From the NCBI GenBank assembly GCA_031308135.1, contig JAHLJT010000631.1:177264667-177328666 (forward strand): a stretch of DNA of 64,000 bases. Direction: 5' to 3'. A program made the position numbers and the translations under genes. Position 1 is the first letter of the stretch. Each line of letters opens with the position of its first letter. A model generated the notes under the pieces. That model saw only the letters and a list, made by a program, of their open reading frames with translations. It was not told where the DNA came from and ran no database searches. Positions 12,180-25,455 of the stretch are shown in pieces. Source of the stretch: Acheta domesticus (Eukaryota; Arthropoda; Insecta; Orthoptera; Gryllidae).

Positions 12180-12460
12180 AAATGGCGAATGTCGGAGCAG
12201 CACGAGACACGGGCCGCGCGCGATCGTTTCTCCTTTATCCTTGTTTACTCCACATCCTTTACGCATGCACACATACACTTACACTGACATGCACAACACT
12301 ACTGCATAGAACTTGTAACAGCTGATAGGCGATCCTCTGGAGAGTACCGAACTCGCATACCTAGAGAGGGGGGGTAAACTCTGCGAGTCGGCGTGTAGGT
12401 CGGCGCCAGATTTCACGTTCCAGGAGGTAGGAACATCTCCCCAATTGCAAAATTTAACAT
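12180..12460 (+). mobile_element. tRNA-derived SINE, partial copy
   Basis: It shares with the fuller copies at 43.5 and 60.2 kb the segments GAATGTCGGAGCAG, GGGCCGCGCGCGATC, the run of TACAC/CACTTACACTnACATGCA words, and GTCGGCGTGTAGGTCGGCGCC followed by GGAACATCnCCC. The tRNA-like head is missing and the copy is internally rearranged after the CACTACTGCA segment. It is non-coding. Confidence 0.65.
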
Positions 12461-13427
12461 GCTCTACACTCGTGAGACTAATGACCAACGTAACAGAATC
12501 AGTACCTACTCCAAACAGAAGCATCGATAATAAGTTCCAGCAGTAAATGTCAAATTCTATGGCCGCGGAGACCTTCAAATGACATTTTCCCCAGAATGTC
12601 CTATTCTTCGTTATGCAAATGACAACGGTGAATTCGCAATGATTTCCATTCTTTCTTCCTAGATGCCTATGTTAAGGTGATTGTATACCACCATATGAAC
12701 ATTTACGTTTACCCCGCTGTAGTCGAAGGATTCTTTCGCTTTCCAGCGGCAGCGACCTAGCCATGGTTAGCAACACTTCGTAAATACTCGTAAATACTTG
12801 TAAATACGTAGCCTCGTCTACTCGTAAATACTCTGACATTCTTGCAGACGAAATACCGTCGTAGGATGTCGACCGAAACATCGATAATTATGTCTAGGAC
12901 ACGGCTACTCCGTTCCGCAAAGACATTATGCACCAGCGAGCGCTAATCGCGTGCCTGGCTTGAGCGTCTATTACCGTTTTGTAAATATTTCGGCGTCACT
13001 CTGTGCTCCTTAGTGAGAATCCTGGAAAAAAGTGGCGGCTGGGATTCATTTACCGCGTCAGACTCGCGAGCCTTTCTTGATGGTGTCTAGAACGTGTACA
13101 CGTTCTCAAGTACAAGTAATTTGACTATTTAGAAAACCTATTCTTTATTGATAGGCGAACAATGCAACATACTTAAAACGGCAACTTTTTGTTTAGAGAT
13201 TTTAATCAAGAAAGCTTTGTTCACGTTCGATGACGATATGCACAGCAAATACGTACTTAATATGAAACGCGAAGAATATATTAGAATGTTACAAGTAACA
13301 TTTATCTTATACGATTTTAATAAAACTTCACTGTGGCAATTATTCTCAATTGGGTACTTCAAAACAGATGATGGGACTGTGTCTTTCAAAAGCTTAAAAA
13401 TAATACCCCCTCGTGAGCGTTGAATGG
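12461..13427. other. intronic stretch with short tandem repeat and one unassigned ORF
   Basis: About 12777-12837 holds loose copies of a CTCGTAAATA-type unit. A plus-strand open frame at 13148-13423 (about 91 codons, ending LKIIPPRER) follows a pyrimidine-rich AG at 13154 and has a plausible residue mix. It has no motif I recognise, so I do not call it a gene. Confidence 0.3.
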
Positions 13428-14085
13428 TATCGATTGATTGATTGATTGATCAGTGATTCCGGACTCGTCATCTGCTAAGGTCGTTAGTCTCTTAGGTGTA
13501 GTGTATAGTTAATCGCGGGAGGTGCCTTTCCCACTCTGTACGACGAGATTCGGTGCTGACCTACTGTCGGCTAGAGTGAAGAAGGACAAGGAAGAGGAAG
13601 GAAAGATAGCGCACGGTCCGTGGCCCGTTTGTTAGGGCACTGTTACGGCATTCGCCTGGTATTGATGGGAGAAACCACGAAAAACTACCAATGAGAGCAG
13701 ATGGTCTCGAGAATTCACCTCCAGACAGCGACTGAATTCGACCCAGCTATCTAGCTAATGTCAAAAATCCTGCCACTGCCGGGACTCGAACCTGGAACCT
13801 CCAATTAGAGGCACATCCGTATAATTCGGTTTTCCTTTCTTGGCGCGTTGGGGTGTGTCATCAAAATGGAGTATTTCACGGTATTTCACGTAGTTCTCCG
13901 TTGTGCCGTCAGGAGTCGCATGATCGCCAGCACTGCTCGATACAGTCGCAATCGTGCGATTCCAAACGGTACAATCGCGAACAACGGGAAATGCCGTGAT
14001 ATATTTCATTTTGGTGACACACCCCCACGCGCCAAGAAAGAAAAACCGAAGTATAGTTGCCCTGAGCCACGCAAGCCGTTTTGAA
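13428..14085 (-). mobile_element. tRNA-derived SINE split by MITE 2
   Basis: Reversed copy of the SINE family. On the plus strand it begins with the GATT-repeat tail (13433-13450). It then shows the complements of the GTCGGCGCC, ACGGGCCACGGACCG and GATTTTnGACA segments and of the B-box core (GGGACTCGAACC, about 13784-13795). The tRNA-like head is broken by the TA-flanked MITE at 13822-14052 and resumes with GTTGCCCTGAGCCAC. The 5' end of the SINE lies only about 40 bp before the acceptor of ETS exon 2. Confidence 0.75.
13822..14052. mobile_element. palindromic MITE 2, inserted in a SINE
   Basis: Flanked by TA at 13820-13821 and 14053-14054. Its ends (TAATTCGGTTTTCC.. and ..AAAAACCGAAGTA) with an inner TCTTGGCGCG/CGCGCCAAGA pair differ from MITEs 1, 3 and 5. 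The interior (GGAGTATTTCACGGTATTTCACG, GTCGCATGATCGC, AGCACTGCTCGATA) is the same palindrome. Non-coding. Confidence 0.85.
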
Positions 14086-14127
14086 AGGCATCTGACTGGC
14101 CGCCGCGGCGCTTGCGTGCGTCGGCAG

Positions 14128-14376
14128 GCTTCCCGTTGGCGCCGGTGGACGCGCTGCTGTGGCGCACGGTGCACGCGTGCTGCGCCGTGGAGGGCGCGCG
14201 CCCGGCCGCGCCCGTGCCGCTGCCGGCGGACCACGCGTGCGGGCGCAACGCCGACTGCTTCCGCGACCACGCCCACCGCCTGCTGGAGGTGTGCGCCCCC
14301 ACGCGCGACCACTGGAAGCGCTTCGGCTGGGCCGGCCTCACGCTCGACGCAGTCTTCCAGCACGTCTACGCCGCCG
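14128..14376 (+). CDS. ETS-family transcription factor, exon 2 (possible PNT/SAM-like region)
   Basis: The acceptor is CGTCGGCAG (to 14127) and the donor GCCG/GTGAGT (GT at 14377). The exon is 249 bp, phase 1 in and phase 1 out. It encodes 83 residues starting GFPLAPVDALLW. The C-terminal part (KRFGWAGLTLDAVFQHVYAAG) joins exon 3 as GDVLPAL. That pattern resembles the last helices of a pointed/SAM domain (LT.D.vF.....GDvL), but the fit is loose and a Cys-rich insert (HACGRNADC) is unusual. The exon is very GC-rich with G/C-ending codons. The pyrimidine tract is poor because the intron end is made of SINE and GC-rich sequence. Confidence 0.72.
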
Positions 14377-15072
14377 GTGAGTCCATGCCCCCACCCCCGC
14401 CCAAACATTCCTACGTTTGCAATTGCAGATTCTTCTTCTCTCATTACACCTTTCAGAGCAAGTACTGGACACGGTTGATGTTTGCAAACGAAGGCAAAAG
14501 GTTTCTAACCATTAACTCCTTTATTTATGTTACGGCGGTTTATATTACCACCACATTCAGGATGAGTCACGTGACTTTAGCACCTGACAATTTTAGACGG
14601 TTGAAGTTGTTGCAATGCAGTTTTCACGGAAGTGTAAGAGGGAATGTGCCTAATTGATATACGTATTCGTTTCCATTTTATCACTGATATTTATTGGATA
14701 TTTTGAATGTAACAGTCCACAAGCCAAGGTCATATAGCGATCTTCCTGCTAAAGCGTGCTCGGGATGTTACAATATCCTTTAAAGACGAGTCGCAAAAAC
14801 CCTAAATTATTCAAAAAAGTGCTTATCCAACACATGTCAATATTGGATTCATCTTTTTACGCTTGTCATGATAGACAAAAAACGTATAGTTCCATTTGAA
14901 AAAACAAAGTTACTTCTATGTGTCGTAAAATACAAGTGATAAAATAGAAATTTATGTATAAACTAGCCCCATTCCATCATGCACATGTGTGAAAATTGCA
15001 TTGCAATAACTTCAAGCGTTCAAAAATTGCAAGAAGCGTTAAAGTAACGTGACTCACTCTACATGTGTGCAT

Positions 15073-15073
<1 letters not shown>
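14377..15073. other. intron, no further feature
   Basis: AT-rich sequence after the exon 2 donor. No coding, RNA or mobile feature can be supported. Confidence 0.4.

Positions 15074-15117
<44 letters not shown>
15074..15117. repeat. (TA)n microsatellite
   Basis: A pure AT alternation of about 44 bp followed by an AT-rich shoulder. Confidence 0.95.
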
Positions 15118-15123
<6 letters not shown>

Positions 15124-17880
15124 TATATTTAATAGCGTTGAACTATACACATCTGGTATGAACCAATCAAGACAATGTATCCCCCAAAATATCGCTTTTT
15201 CTTCCTCCCTTCTGGCCAATCGTCAGGTACGATTCATTAATCATAGGACGCGAAGTCGTGTAGTTTTGAACCAGGTAAATTTTCAGTGCATAATAAATAT
15301 TACCTATGACTATTCCACTCTTGAAATTCACACCAATAGTGTTTAACTATTCATACAAAATGCTCCAATCAGGGCTGTGTATCTTAAGAAGTTTTTCGCT
15401 TTTTTTATCCGATTTTTCTTTCCGCTTCCCCCTATAGACCAATCATAAACATTTTCCAAAGCACTCGTGATATTACCTATGATAATATTAGCAAATATCC
15501 AGAAAATCATAGTAATTTTGATTTATTTGCGTTAGGGGTAACCAGGGCTGATTGGTATCAGTTGGTGTTTTTTTATCTCTTTGCGCAACTCCAATTTCTC
15601 TTCAGAAGATTGCATCAGTGGAAACTAAATTTATTAGGCTATCTTACGTACTTTCTTATTCGTGACCGTCGAATTTTTAGAAGTCATCAAGTAAAGATAA
15701 GCCAACCAACCCCACAAGCCAGAGGGTAAAGTAATAGATCAATATCAAAATTAATCATTTTCTATACATGCATACAATTTTATCTCTGTTTAGTCTTGCA
15801 GAACAGTTTCACATTCATAACTACAGAAGTCTTGGTAGTTTCAAGACTAAGAATTTAGTGATTACCTCTTTTTAATAAAACTTAGTCATTTTTTGGAACA
15901 TTGGGTAGGTAACTTCATTTGATTGTTTCAAGTATCACGCTTAAGGGAACTTAAGTTTGCATAAACTAGCAAGGCAAATTTGCAGGTTGAGGTTATAAAG
16001 AAAGAAAAATCAATGTTTAAAAACATAAATAAATGGTAACTCTTTTGAAACACTCAGTACAAGTCGTCCTGGTCGGAAGAGAGAAGACAGGAGGAGAATC
16101 TTTCCTCACAGACGAGTTCTCCATTGAGCCGCCAAACCGACGGACATCAATTGCGGCTACGATACGAACTGTGTAGTCGGCCTCATTTGTGCAGCTCGCT
16201 CGTGTCATGTAGCATGAACGGATACTTTTTGGGACTTCTTTGGTCTCAGAAGGGTTCAGGGGATAGAATACCGATTAGTCACTAAGTGGAGTATTTGACC
16301 ATTACCAACATTTTTCAATTTTTAAGGTGGCCACTCCTGGAACAAAATCGGGATTTGAAAATAAATTAATAAAAATTAGAAAAAATTAAAAATATGACTT
16401 TAAGAAATGAATTTATTCAGAAAGAGATATGCTAATTACCGTTGATTTTTACCTAGCGAATTTAGTAAAATATCTCAAGAAATTTGAGGAAATTGCGAAA
16501 ATGTTCGTGTCTGTAATCACCAGTGGTGCTTTTATTCCATGTGGAAATAAAAAATACCAGAAAATAGTTTTATTTTGTGTGATGATTGCAGGAAGAAAAT
16601 GGAGTGGTTAACAACTGTGCACACCAATCCCAGTTTAAGTTTCAACCAACCACGCATGGGCCTTTTGTATTAAGATGGCGGTATACGCGACAACGGCAAT
16701 CAATGCGCTAAAATCAAGATCTTGTTTGATGGCTTCAGATAAAAAAGAGAGAGAAGTAAAATAGTTTTTTCCAATACTACATAACAATGGTGAGAGAACA
16801 ACATCAGTAAACTACGAAAAGTTAGGTCTCCAAGTTCTAAAACAAACATAAAATCACGATTCCACCATCGTTGCATTGATTGTTGAGAATTCTGTTGGAT
16901 GTTCGTAGGTCGTGAAGGACACGCTTATGGAACTTACGGTGGTCGATGTAGGAATCTAAATACTAAAAAGCCCCTTGTGCCAACCAACCCAGCTCTCTCC
17001 TAGAGTATAATGAGAAAGGGGAAAATGACATGAATGAATTCATTGTTGATTTCGCCCTTTAAGTGAAGAACTAAATTTAGAATATTATCCGATGTTAGTC
17101 CACTTTATTTTAAAAACAGTAAATAAATGGAAGTCATTATCAATTGAATGTACTCATAACAAACAACAAAATCGGATCATTGGCGTCTCTGGCTCGTAAT
17201 ATTTGGGGAGAAGGAACATCAAAGGAAGAGTGTATCGGTCCGAAATTTTAGTTTAAGCCACGGCAATTTTTATTGACTTATTAAAATTAGCAAGATGCAC
17301 GCACGTAGATGAAACTGGTGGTACCACAATAACTTTCTTTTCAATTGTTTGTAATGGTATTGTTACGTGTATCGTCTGCAAAATGTGATTTGGCAGTATA
17401 AAAAACGAAAAAAGGACACAAGGGAGATTAAATTATAATATATGAAAAGTAGAAGATGGAGGAATCCCTGATAGCTTTATATTTATATATTTGGAGGACC
17501 AACAGACTGTAAATTAAATGATACACATAACACATAAAATTAATGGAGCTGTACGGTAATGCATAGATGGATGGAATATGATAGGGCAAAAAAGAACAAC
17601 ATTTGCTGTAATAAAAAATAACAAATATTTAATTACTAAAAAATGGAATTGAAAAGTTAGTAAAGAAACAAAAAATATTAAAAAACAGTAAGATAAAAAA
17701 TTAATGTGAAAAAATTAATGAAAAGGAAATGAACAAATGTGATTGAAACCAGTAATCTTGAAGTCAGAAGTTGCCAAAAATTAATGTCTTTTCTTGCGTT
17801 AAATTTAAATAGATTAAAAAAGTGCACTCAAGTAGAAATTCTGATGCATCAGAAAGAAGTTTGAAATAAGTAACCGGTCA
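15118..17880. other. AT-rich intronic stretch, no gene found
   Basis: No supported gene or element. An imperfect palindrome lies at about 16858-16955 (GATTCCACCATCG .. GGTGGTCGATGTAGGAATC), possibly an old MITE end pair. Confidence 0.35.
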
Positions 17881-17884
17881 CTTA

Positions 17885-18512
17885 TCCGTTGGAGCTCTGG
17901 TGGGATTTTTTTGCAGAGGATGTCGGCCGAGAGGTGTTGCAGCAGCAGGAGATTGTTGACGGGGATGGCGCAGAGTTGCGACCCCAAATTAAAGTGTTGC
18001 AGAGAAGCAGTCTTCCAGCAGGTTGCAATAGGCAACTAGGCGTTGTACCTCATATTATAAGTACATGCTGGAGAGCCGCTTCTTGCAACAGATTGCGGTA
18101 GGCAAAACAGATTTTTGCACCGCATACAAAAATAGGTGTGACCTCTGCGGGGGTCGCCACAAGAGTGTCCTTGTTCTCGTCGGATGAAAAGTTTTTGAAA
18201 ACTGGTCGGTCGAAATGTCCTTTCGTGGCACACAGGGGCGCTAGTGTCAATTTGGTGTGTGTCGCTGATGGCTAGCGCTGTTGGAGCGATGGCGAAGCTT
18301 GTGCACGCACTCAGCGCGTACACATGCACCCAGAGCGGAGGGACTCGGACAGGAATTTGCCAAAAAAAAAAAAAAAATGCGCCTGGAATAACAGCCTCCG
18401 GCACGATCGCAGTCGCCACCCCAACGGGGGCGGGACGCACGGAGGGTGGCCCAGCAGGGGTGCGGCGAGGCGAGGAATGCACTCCGCGCGACGCCACTCC
18501 GACCGATTTCAC
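17885..18512 (-). pseudogene. unidentified coding-like remnant, possibly a transposase C-terminus
   Basis: A GC-richer island in AT-rich intron with open frames on both strands. The minus-strand frame ending at 18036 contains a Cys-rich stretch (GHSCGDPRRG, then TYFCMRCKNLFCLPQ). This loosely recalls the C-terminal zinc-binding region of piggyBac-type transposases (T.Y.C..C...LCL). No catalytic core or terminal repeats are visible, and the A15 run at 18361-18375 sits inside. The link to a family is weak; a promoter-like GC island is an alternative. Confidence 0.25.
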
Positions 18513-18559
18513 TCACATAGAGTTTTCAACACACTACACTGCTTGTTCTGATAATTGAG

Positions 18560-21500
18560 TACAAAGAATTGTACTGCAAGAGTCCCCTGGGTGCAAGGAA
18601 ATAAAAATTCAATAAATGATATTAAATTGGGACGTAACAGGTATCACTCGCGCAAATTTTCTTGAGACACGTGATCCCTAGTCCTCGCCCAGCGCTGAAT
18701 AGCAGGAGTTCAGATTTTTTACGTTTGACTCGGAACGGCACGTACCAATTTACAGTGCTGCCAACAACCACCTCGTATCTTCAAAACAATTGTAGCATTT
18801 CTCGTCGCACGCTTTGGCGCGTTAAGTTCACGGCAACAGTTGGTACGCCCTCTTAAACCGTAACGTAGCCAGAGCCCTTCTCAACCTGCACCCTCCGCTG
18901 TGCAATCAAGAAAACTGCGCGTTTGAAAATATTACTAGAATCTGTAAAAGTGTTTCCGACTCCCAAATACTCTCAAACTCAGCATTTTATCAAGCTCTGA
19001 ACATACTCATACGACTCAGAACGGACATCAACCTTTGTGACTCTTTTAAAAGAATGTTGAAAAGGTGCAACTCATATTTTCAACAAAAAAACAAACAAAC
19101 AGTATTTTCAGATCTCGTTTTGTAAAACTATTTCATTAAGAAAAACTCTTTATCTTCAATAATATAATTGTAGGAGGTCACCTAAAACATTTTCAACTTT
19201 TGCAATTTTCGAGAATTTAGGGAGAATTACAAATTTAATATTGATGTACTAAAACACTTACCACATCGTAAAATAACACTTATCTACGGTACAAAATGTG
19301 TAATATGGTAATAAGTACTTAATACTTGTTGACATGATTACTAGGGTGTTATCTAGATATTCATAATTATTGGCTTTGAATTCACTTATTTTACACACAA
19401 AGTTCAACGAACGCAGTGATTCTTCGTGGATAAATTTTCCACTCAATTAGGATTGCCTGGAGCTTGTCTTTCGTTGATAATTCTCAGAAGTTTTTATCAA
19501 ACTCTCGGAATAACGCAAGACAAAGAACAAAGGTGAAAGTAATAATTGATTGCACGTGGAAAGGAGAACTATGAAAAAAATCTATTTATGTTGGATGTAC
19601 TTTATCGCGAGATATGTGTTAGAAAAATATCGACTTGTTATACTATTGTAAAATATTTGTAATACTATATTACATCTAATACACTAAATACTATGGATAA
19701 GGAAATTAATACTGTTTTAGGAATCCGAATTCCAGTACAAGAAGAATACTAAAATCCTAGGAACCTCTCTATTTATGAATGTATCCAACCTTTTAGAAAA
19801 CCTTAAAAATATCGAAGTTATATTTTACGGAATAATGTTGTAATTAAATCACAGATCTCCATGATCTAAAATGTAAAAAAGAACATCATAGATGGAAAAA
19901 GTCAGTTATAAATTTTAGTCAATTTATATACATTTCAGTAAAATATTTATAGAAATGTCGTAAAAACAATAGTGTTTGTAGATCCATGAGATAACAGTTA
20001 ACAAAAGAGTTTACGATTCGTATCTCAAGGGCTCTTGGATCTCAGCGTCCATTAGTTCACATCTAACAGGGACTGTATTGCTGGAAGTCTTGAACTCACC
20101 GCGCATGAGTTCCTAGAGTATCATTGATTTTCACTCCCATATTCGCAGCCAGAAAACGATACAGATCTTTAACCATCCATAATACACTGAAAATTAAAAT
20201 TGATTCCCCCCCGTCGCCCCTGACGAAGATTGTTGCATGATATAATTTTGCCGGACCTCAGAGGTTGTCCCATATATCACACTTTGGGGTTCAGACCTTC
20301 GAAAACTATCTTTGAACCAGTGAACTCAAGTTTGCAAAACTGTGTGCAGGCCACGAAACAACTGGGGCAAAAGTTTTAGGAAAGAGTCGGGTAGCGAAAA
20401 AAAGTAGAAAATTTCCAATTCTGGAAACATCATAAAGTGTGATTTTGATCATCTCAGAAGAGATCAATTCTTAAGATTGAGACACGTTTGTTAGTACAGA
20501 GCTGCAAAATGTTGGATTTCTTAACGCGCTCAGGAAGGGCAATTCACGCGAAAATTTCCCTATAATCCTGAGACTATGTTTACATGATTTATTCATCGCG
20601 CACAAAGAAATACCCCAACATTTCTGCTTTCCAACTTTCATTCAACAACTTCTCTTATATCAATTTATATCAATTGATAGGACATTCATTCACTCATTAC
20701 CTTTCTGACTTTCAAATGAGGATATTCATTTAATTTATTATTTTCTTACGACACAGAAAAAAATTTTAGAACATAAGCAACAAAGTATGTTCATATGTCT
20801 AATATAAAAATAATTATCAGGAAATGAAAACGTGACGTTTATATGATGCCAATGAGATTGCTGTTCTGATTCCAAAGGAAATATTACGTAATAAGCGACA
20901 TGCGGTCACCGCCTTGTCTTACATTTATCTCATATGTTCATCCTGTCGCAAAGGGCTTGGAGAAAGTTATCGCAAGTACATTATCCAATGCACTGTACAG
21001 TTACATAATATCTTAAAGAAGAGATATAGTACGTCAAAAATATTTGATTCATTACTCTGTAGATAATATTTTTGCAGAGTAAGTAATATTCGAATCAACT
21101 AAGAAGTTAACACTAATACTTAAAATCAGAGGCATACCCAGGATTTTTCTTGGGGGGGGGGTGCGCTCAAACGTAATTTTCTCAAAAACGGCTCCAAAGT
21201 TTTTCTTTTCGAAAAACTTTTCGAAAGTTCATTTGGAGGTATTTTTTGTTTTTTCAAAATTTACACAAGTTTAATTTTTTTGAAAAACCTCTCACACCGT
21301 TACTATGCACGTTTCCCATAGTTTGTAAACACTATTGGATTTGTGAGTTAAGGTGCTTTAAATGACTTCAAATAAAGTTTTTCGAAAACACAAAAGATTC
21401 CTGTGAAAAAGATCTTAGCATTTACAGTAGCACTTACACGCCATTCTCTTAAAAACGGCTCCAATGTTTTCATAGAAAATAGCCATTTAGAATGATGTTT

Positions 21501-23035
21501 TACTGTTCTTTAATATATTTAAAATAATATTTCCTTTCTACTATTAAGAAACCGAAATATTAAGAAAATGTTTAAGAAAAGAAATTTGGGCGGCGATAGA
21601 TGGCAGCTGGCAAGAGTATATGGCAAGTCCGAATAGCTAGCCGGGATCAAAGGAAATGGAAAACTAATACTGGTAGGTCTGCGCCATTCTGTAGTACCAC
21701 TAGTTTCACGTTTGCTCAATTTTTCAGTTTCCTAATGACAGGAAAGAAAAATTAATTTAGAAATATAACAGAAAAGTAAAAACTCGTCCTATATGGAAAT
21801 TTTCGTTGAAAAATTTGTAGCCAGTTTTACGAAAATGGCTTGTAAGCTTTTCTGTGAATGCAAAATTTGAAGGGTTTTTTTTCAGAGAAAACTATTGAGT
21901 TTTCGAAAAACTTCATTGGAAGTCATTTTAAGCACTTTCTCACAAATGCAATACAATTTACAAATCGCTGTGTTAGAGAAAGTAATTTCCTAGATAAAGG
22001 AACGCGACTAATCTACTTTATCAATGGCATGGCCCCAAAAGGTGTATTTCTGTTAAAATCTTTAAATCGACTTTCCTCACAAGTATACTATGTTCCTCTT
22101 ATACTACTAAGTTTATTACCTCTATGTACGTACGTGTACGAAAGTAAAAATCATCAATTTCTTTGTAAATTATCTCAAATACTTAACATCTCCGGGTGAA
22201 CAGTAAGACACCTAATTAAAGATAATTATGTTCTCTAGTAGCTGCAATATTAAATTAAACACAAATGTAGCGTACGATACTTAGATTTTTGGCCTGTAAG
22301 GTACTAATCCACTGTACTGTCTAGAATATCATCTCCCTTGTTATAAACGAACTGGATACGGGATAATTAAGACGAAATCTTAAATCGTAAATTAATTTTT
22401 TGGAATATTAAGGCAAAATTCCATTATTCATCTTAAATCGAAACCTGACGATGACTTTACGTTAAAAATCAATATGATCCGTCGGCTTGATTTGCACACT
22501 AAGTAAGCGAAAAAGAAGCTCAAAGATTTGCTAATTTGCCACGGAGATATTTTGTGCAGGGTGCTTTGTTTTTCGCCAACACATGACGATGGATGTTTGT
22601 AATGCGTTGTCGTCTTTATGCTGAGTTGTGGGGAAGATTTCCCCTCCCCACCAACATGCAACATCTCCCAACTATTTCTTCTGACATTTTTCTGTTAATA
22701 GGCTAAAATGACACAATAAATGTCCGCATGAATTGTCTTTCAGGGGAAAAGAATTCCCTTTGAATGATTTTATCAAAATCAGTAAAATGAAACTAAAATT
22801 TTGATATTGTTACCAGTACCAGAAAGTGTTTTTAAGCAAATTCAAAATGTCTAATTTTATTTTGTATTAGTGCTGCGGAAAATGTATCACGTTTAACAGA
22901 GCTATTTTCTTAAATAGGACACAATGATAGTGAAATCGTAAACACACGTATAGCTGAAAATGGAAAACTATCAGTACATAACAAATGCTTTCACATGGAT
23001 CGCTGCATTCAAATTATGGTCTTGTATAACTTTGC
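18560..23035. other. AT-rich intronic stretch, mostly featureless
   Basis: No gene can be supported. About 21150-21460 and 21780-22195 hold lines such as CTCAAAAACGGCTCCAAAG and a GTACGTACGTGTACGAAAGTA word. These resemble parts of the dispersed repeat seen elsewhere (compare about 39260-39400), suggesting old degraded copies. Confidence 0.35.
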
Positions 23036-23059
23036 AGAGAGACAGAGAGAGAGAGAGAC

Positions 23060-23286
23060 AGGAGAGGAGAGGAGAGCTGAGAGGAGAGCTGAGAGGAGAG
23101 CTGAGAGGAGAGCTGAGAGGAGAGCTGAGAGGAGAGCTGAGAGGAGAGCTGAGAGGAGAGCTGAGAGGAGAGCTGAGAGGAGAGCTGAGAGGAGAGCTGA
23201 GAGGAGAGCTGAGAGGAGAGCTGAGAGGAGAGCTGAGAGGAGAGCTGAGAGGAGAGCTGAGAGGAGAGCTGAGAGCTGAGAGCTGA
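23060..23286. repeat. 12-bp minisatellite, GAGAGGAGAGCT unit
   Basis: About 18 near-identical tandem copies of a 12-base purine-rich unit, preceded by a (GA)n start. Because 12 is divisible by 3, it reads through in several frames on both strands as simple peptides (RGEL, RAER, SSPL, SALL). These ORFs are artefacts of the repeat. Confidence 0.97.
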
Positions 23287-23289
23287 GCA

Positions 23290-25405
23290 TCATTAATCCT
23301 GACAATGGGTAAAGGTGACAATTAGATACATCGATATGTGAGATACACTTCATGAATAGAATATGAAAAAAAATACAGCAAACGGTAATTGTTTCTAATA
23401 CATTGGAAGATAGTAAGTTCTGAGAATAGTTTCACCTGTTTCATTGAAACATTCCATTATGTATCAAACGTCTTTAGATATTGACCTTATTTAAATTAGA
23501 AACGTTATTACGATTTCAGAACTGGTCTTAACTTTCGTATGTATGATTCTGGGACCACCTCAATCTCGTCAGTTCTGTAGTTTTAAGCCTCTCAATAACC
23601 TCCCTTGAGTGTTTACAGCTTGATGGACCCTTTCCTGTATTAAATTTCCTATTGATTGTGACATGAGGAAAAGAACAAAACATGTCAAAGTCGTTTTTTT
23701 ATGAGAAACGCATGCGTTTCAGGCCCACAGTAATCTCTCAATACCAGCTATAGTAATTTGTCTCATTAAATATTACAAACTTTTAGGCCATATAGGGAGT
23801 CAAAGATGCTCACTTTCTGTCAATGCACATGTGAAATTTCATATTACAAAGTTATAAATATGACACTTGCTCCTGTTTCTAGGCAACCCATCTAGCGCTG
23901 GTGTTTCGCAGGTAGTAGAAAACGCTTTGTTGTCATGACGCTTACTATCAAACACCTATGCACGATGAAGTGCCTACTGCTCACAGGGAAATGTGTAACT
24001 TAGTTTAGAGAGATTTCCCACCACGTGTTCATTAGAAAAAAATATATTTTCTATTAAAGGAAGAGAGAGAAGATTGTAACATTTCTTCTGAGACATATAC
24101 GAGTACAGCGTCAAATAACGAAGCTTAACACTTAACACTGAATTTTAAGAACGCAAAGTATGCAAACAGGGTTGGCCTAAATTTTACATATTATTAACCA
24201 AACTTTCTCTCAATGGAGTTCAATTGTGCCATATAACTCGAGCACCTAGTTTTCCTTCTGACATTCATGGTTGGGGTTGGGATAGAGGTAGGGTTTGTTT
24301 CGCTTTAGGAAGGAAAAGGAATAATTAATATCATCTTAAATATTTGCAAGTTCAATACACAAATTTTGCTGTTATTGAAGCACCAATCTGCAATAGTGAG
24401 AAATGATCTCTGGAATGAAATCGATGTCGATTTCACTAATGCTATAGCTGACGGAGTGTCCAACTTGTCGAGGTTAATTTGGATTACAGATGTTGGAAGT
24501 AATGAGGGACAGAGCGTTCTGAGAAAGATGGCAATTGTGAAAGATCTATTTAGTACTTGGAGTCATTTGTTCTATCTGCTTGCAAGGATCCAATTCGTCA
24601 TTTGCAATCATGCAATGCTCTACTTTTGGTATATACACCAGAGGTTGGACACCTTGCGTTAATAATATTGCAAATAGGTAATATGTCATTTCTTTCATTA
24701 GTTTCTTTCATTTGCACAATACGAATCTCTATTAATAGTTGTGCTGCAATATATTTATATCTTTACTACGAAATTGAAAGAAACAATTAAGAACTTTATT
24801 CATGTGCATGTTTATTTTCCCTCAGCACTAATTTGTTTAGTAGAATCATATTTTGAAAACAATATTTCCCGACCATTTCACGTATGTGCATAACATTGCT
24901 TGTATATGTCCTTCTAAATACATCTTCTTACCATTATGTGCATTGAGTCGTTTTAAGGAGTATTGGTCAGTGCTATTTTAAGAACGCTAGGCTCCGAGGA
25001 AAAATGGGGCTCTTATTAATTTCGAGATTTTCAGTTAAGGAATTTATTGATTTTGGTACTTTTAAAATAATTAACGTCCTTCCAGATCCCTTAGCTTCTT
25101 AATTTCTGACTGATGAGTTTTGTTGTAACAGGTCAAAATGCATTCTTTAAATAAAATACATAATTGTATAATGTGTTTAGTGTTGTAAATGTATGTTCTG
25201 CTACTAATCGGTATTTAGTGTTGAAAACAGTAACATTAATTTATATTAGCTTTATTACTGTCGATGAAGATGAACTGTAAACTATTAAGTGTAGAAATTC
25301 AGTCACAGAAATCTGGATTAAATTATACGACAAAATTATGTAACAAATTACAAATACATTCTTCATTTAATATATTTTATTATCATTCTAATTACAAAAT
25401 ACGCC
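23290..25405. other. AT-rich intronic stretch, no gene found
   Basis: The short ORF at 24366-24662 (+) has no recognisable motif. Nothing else can be supported. Confidence 0.35.

Positions 25406-25454
<49 letters not shown>
25406..25454. repeat. (TTA)n microsatellite
   Basis: About 16 clean TTA repeats, most likely the tail of the adjoining LINE fragment. Confidence 0.95.

Positions 25455-25455
<1 letters not shown>

Noticed and set aside
22960..23353. Four long ORFs of RGEL/RAER/SSPL/SALL repeats
   Set aside because: They are readings of one 12-bp minisatellite in different frames.
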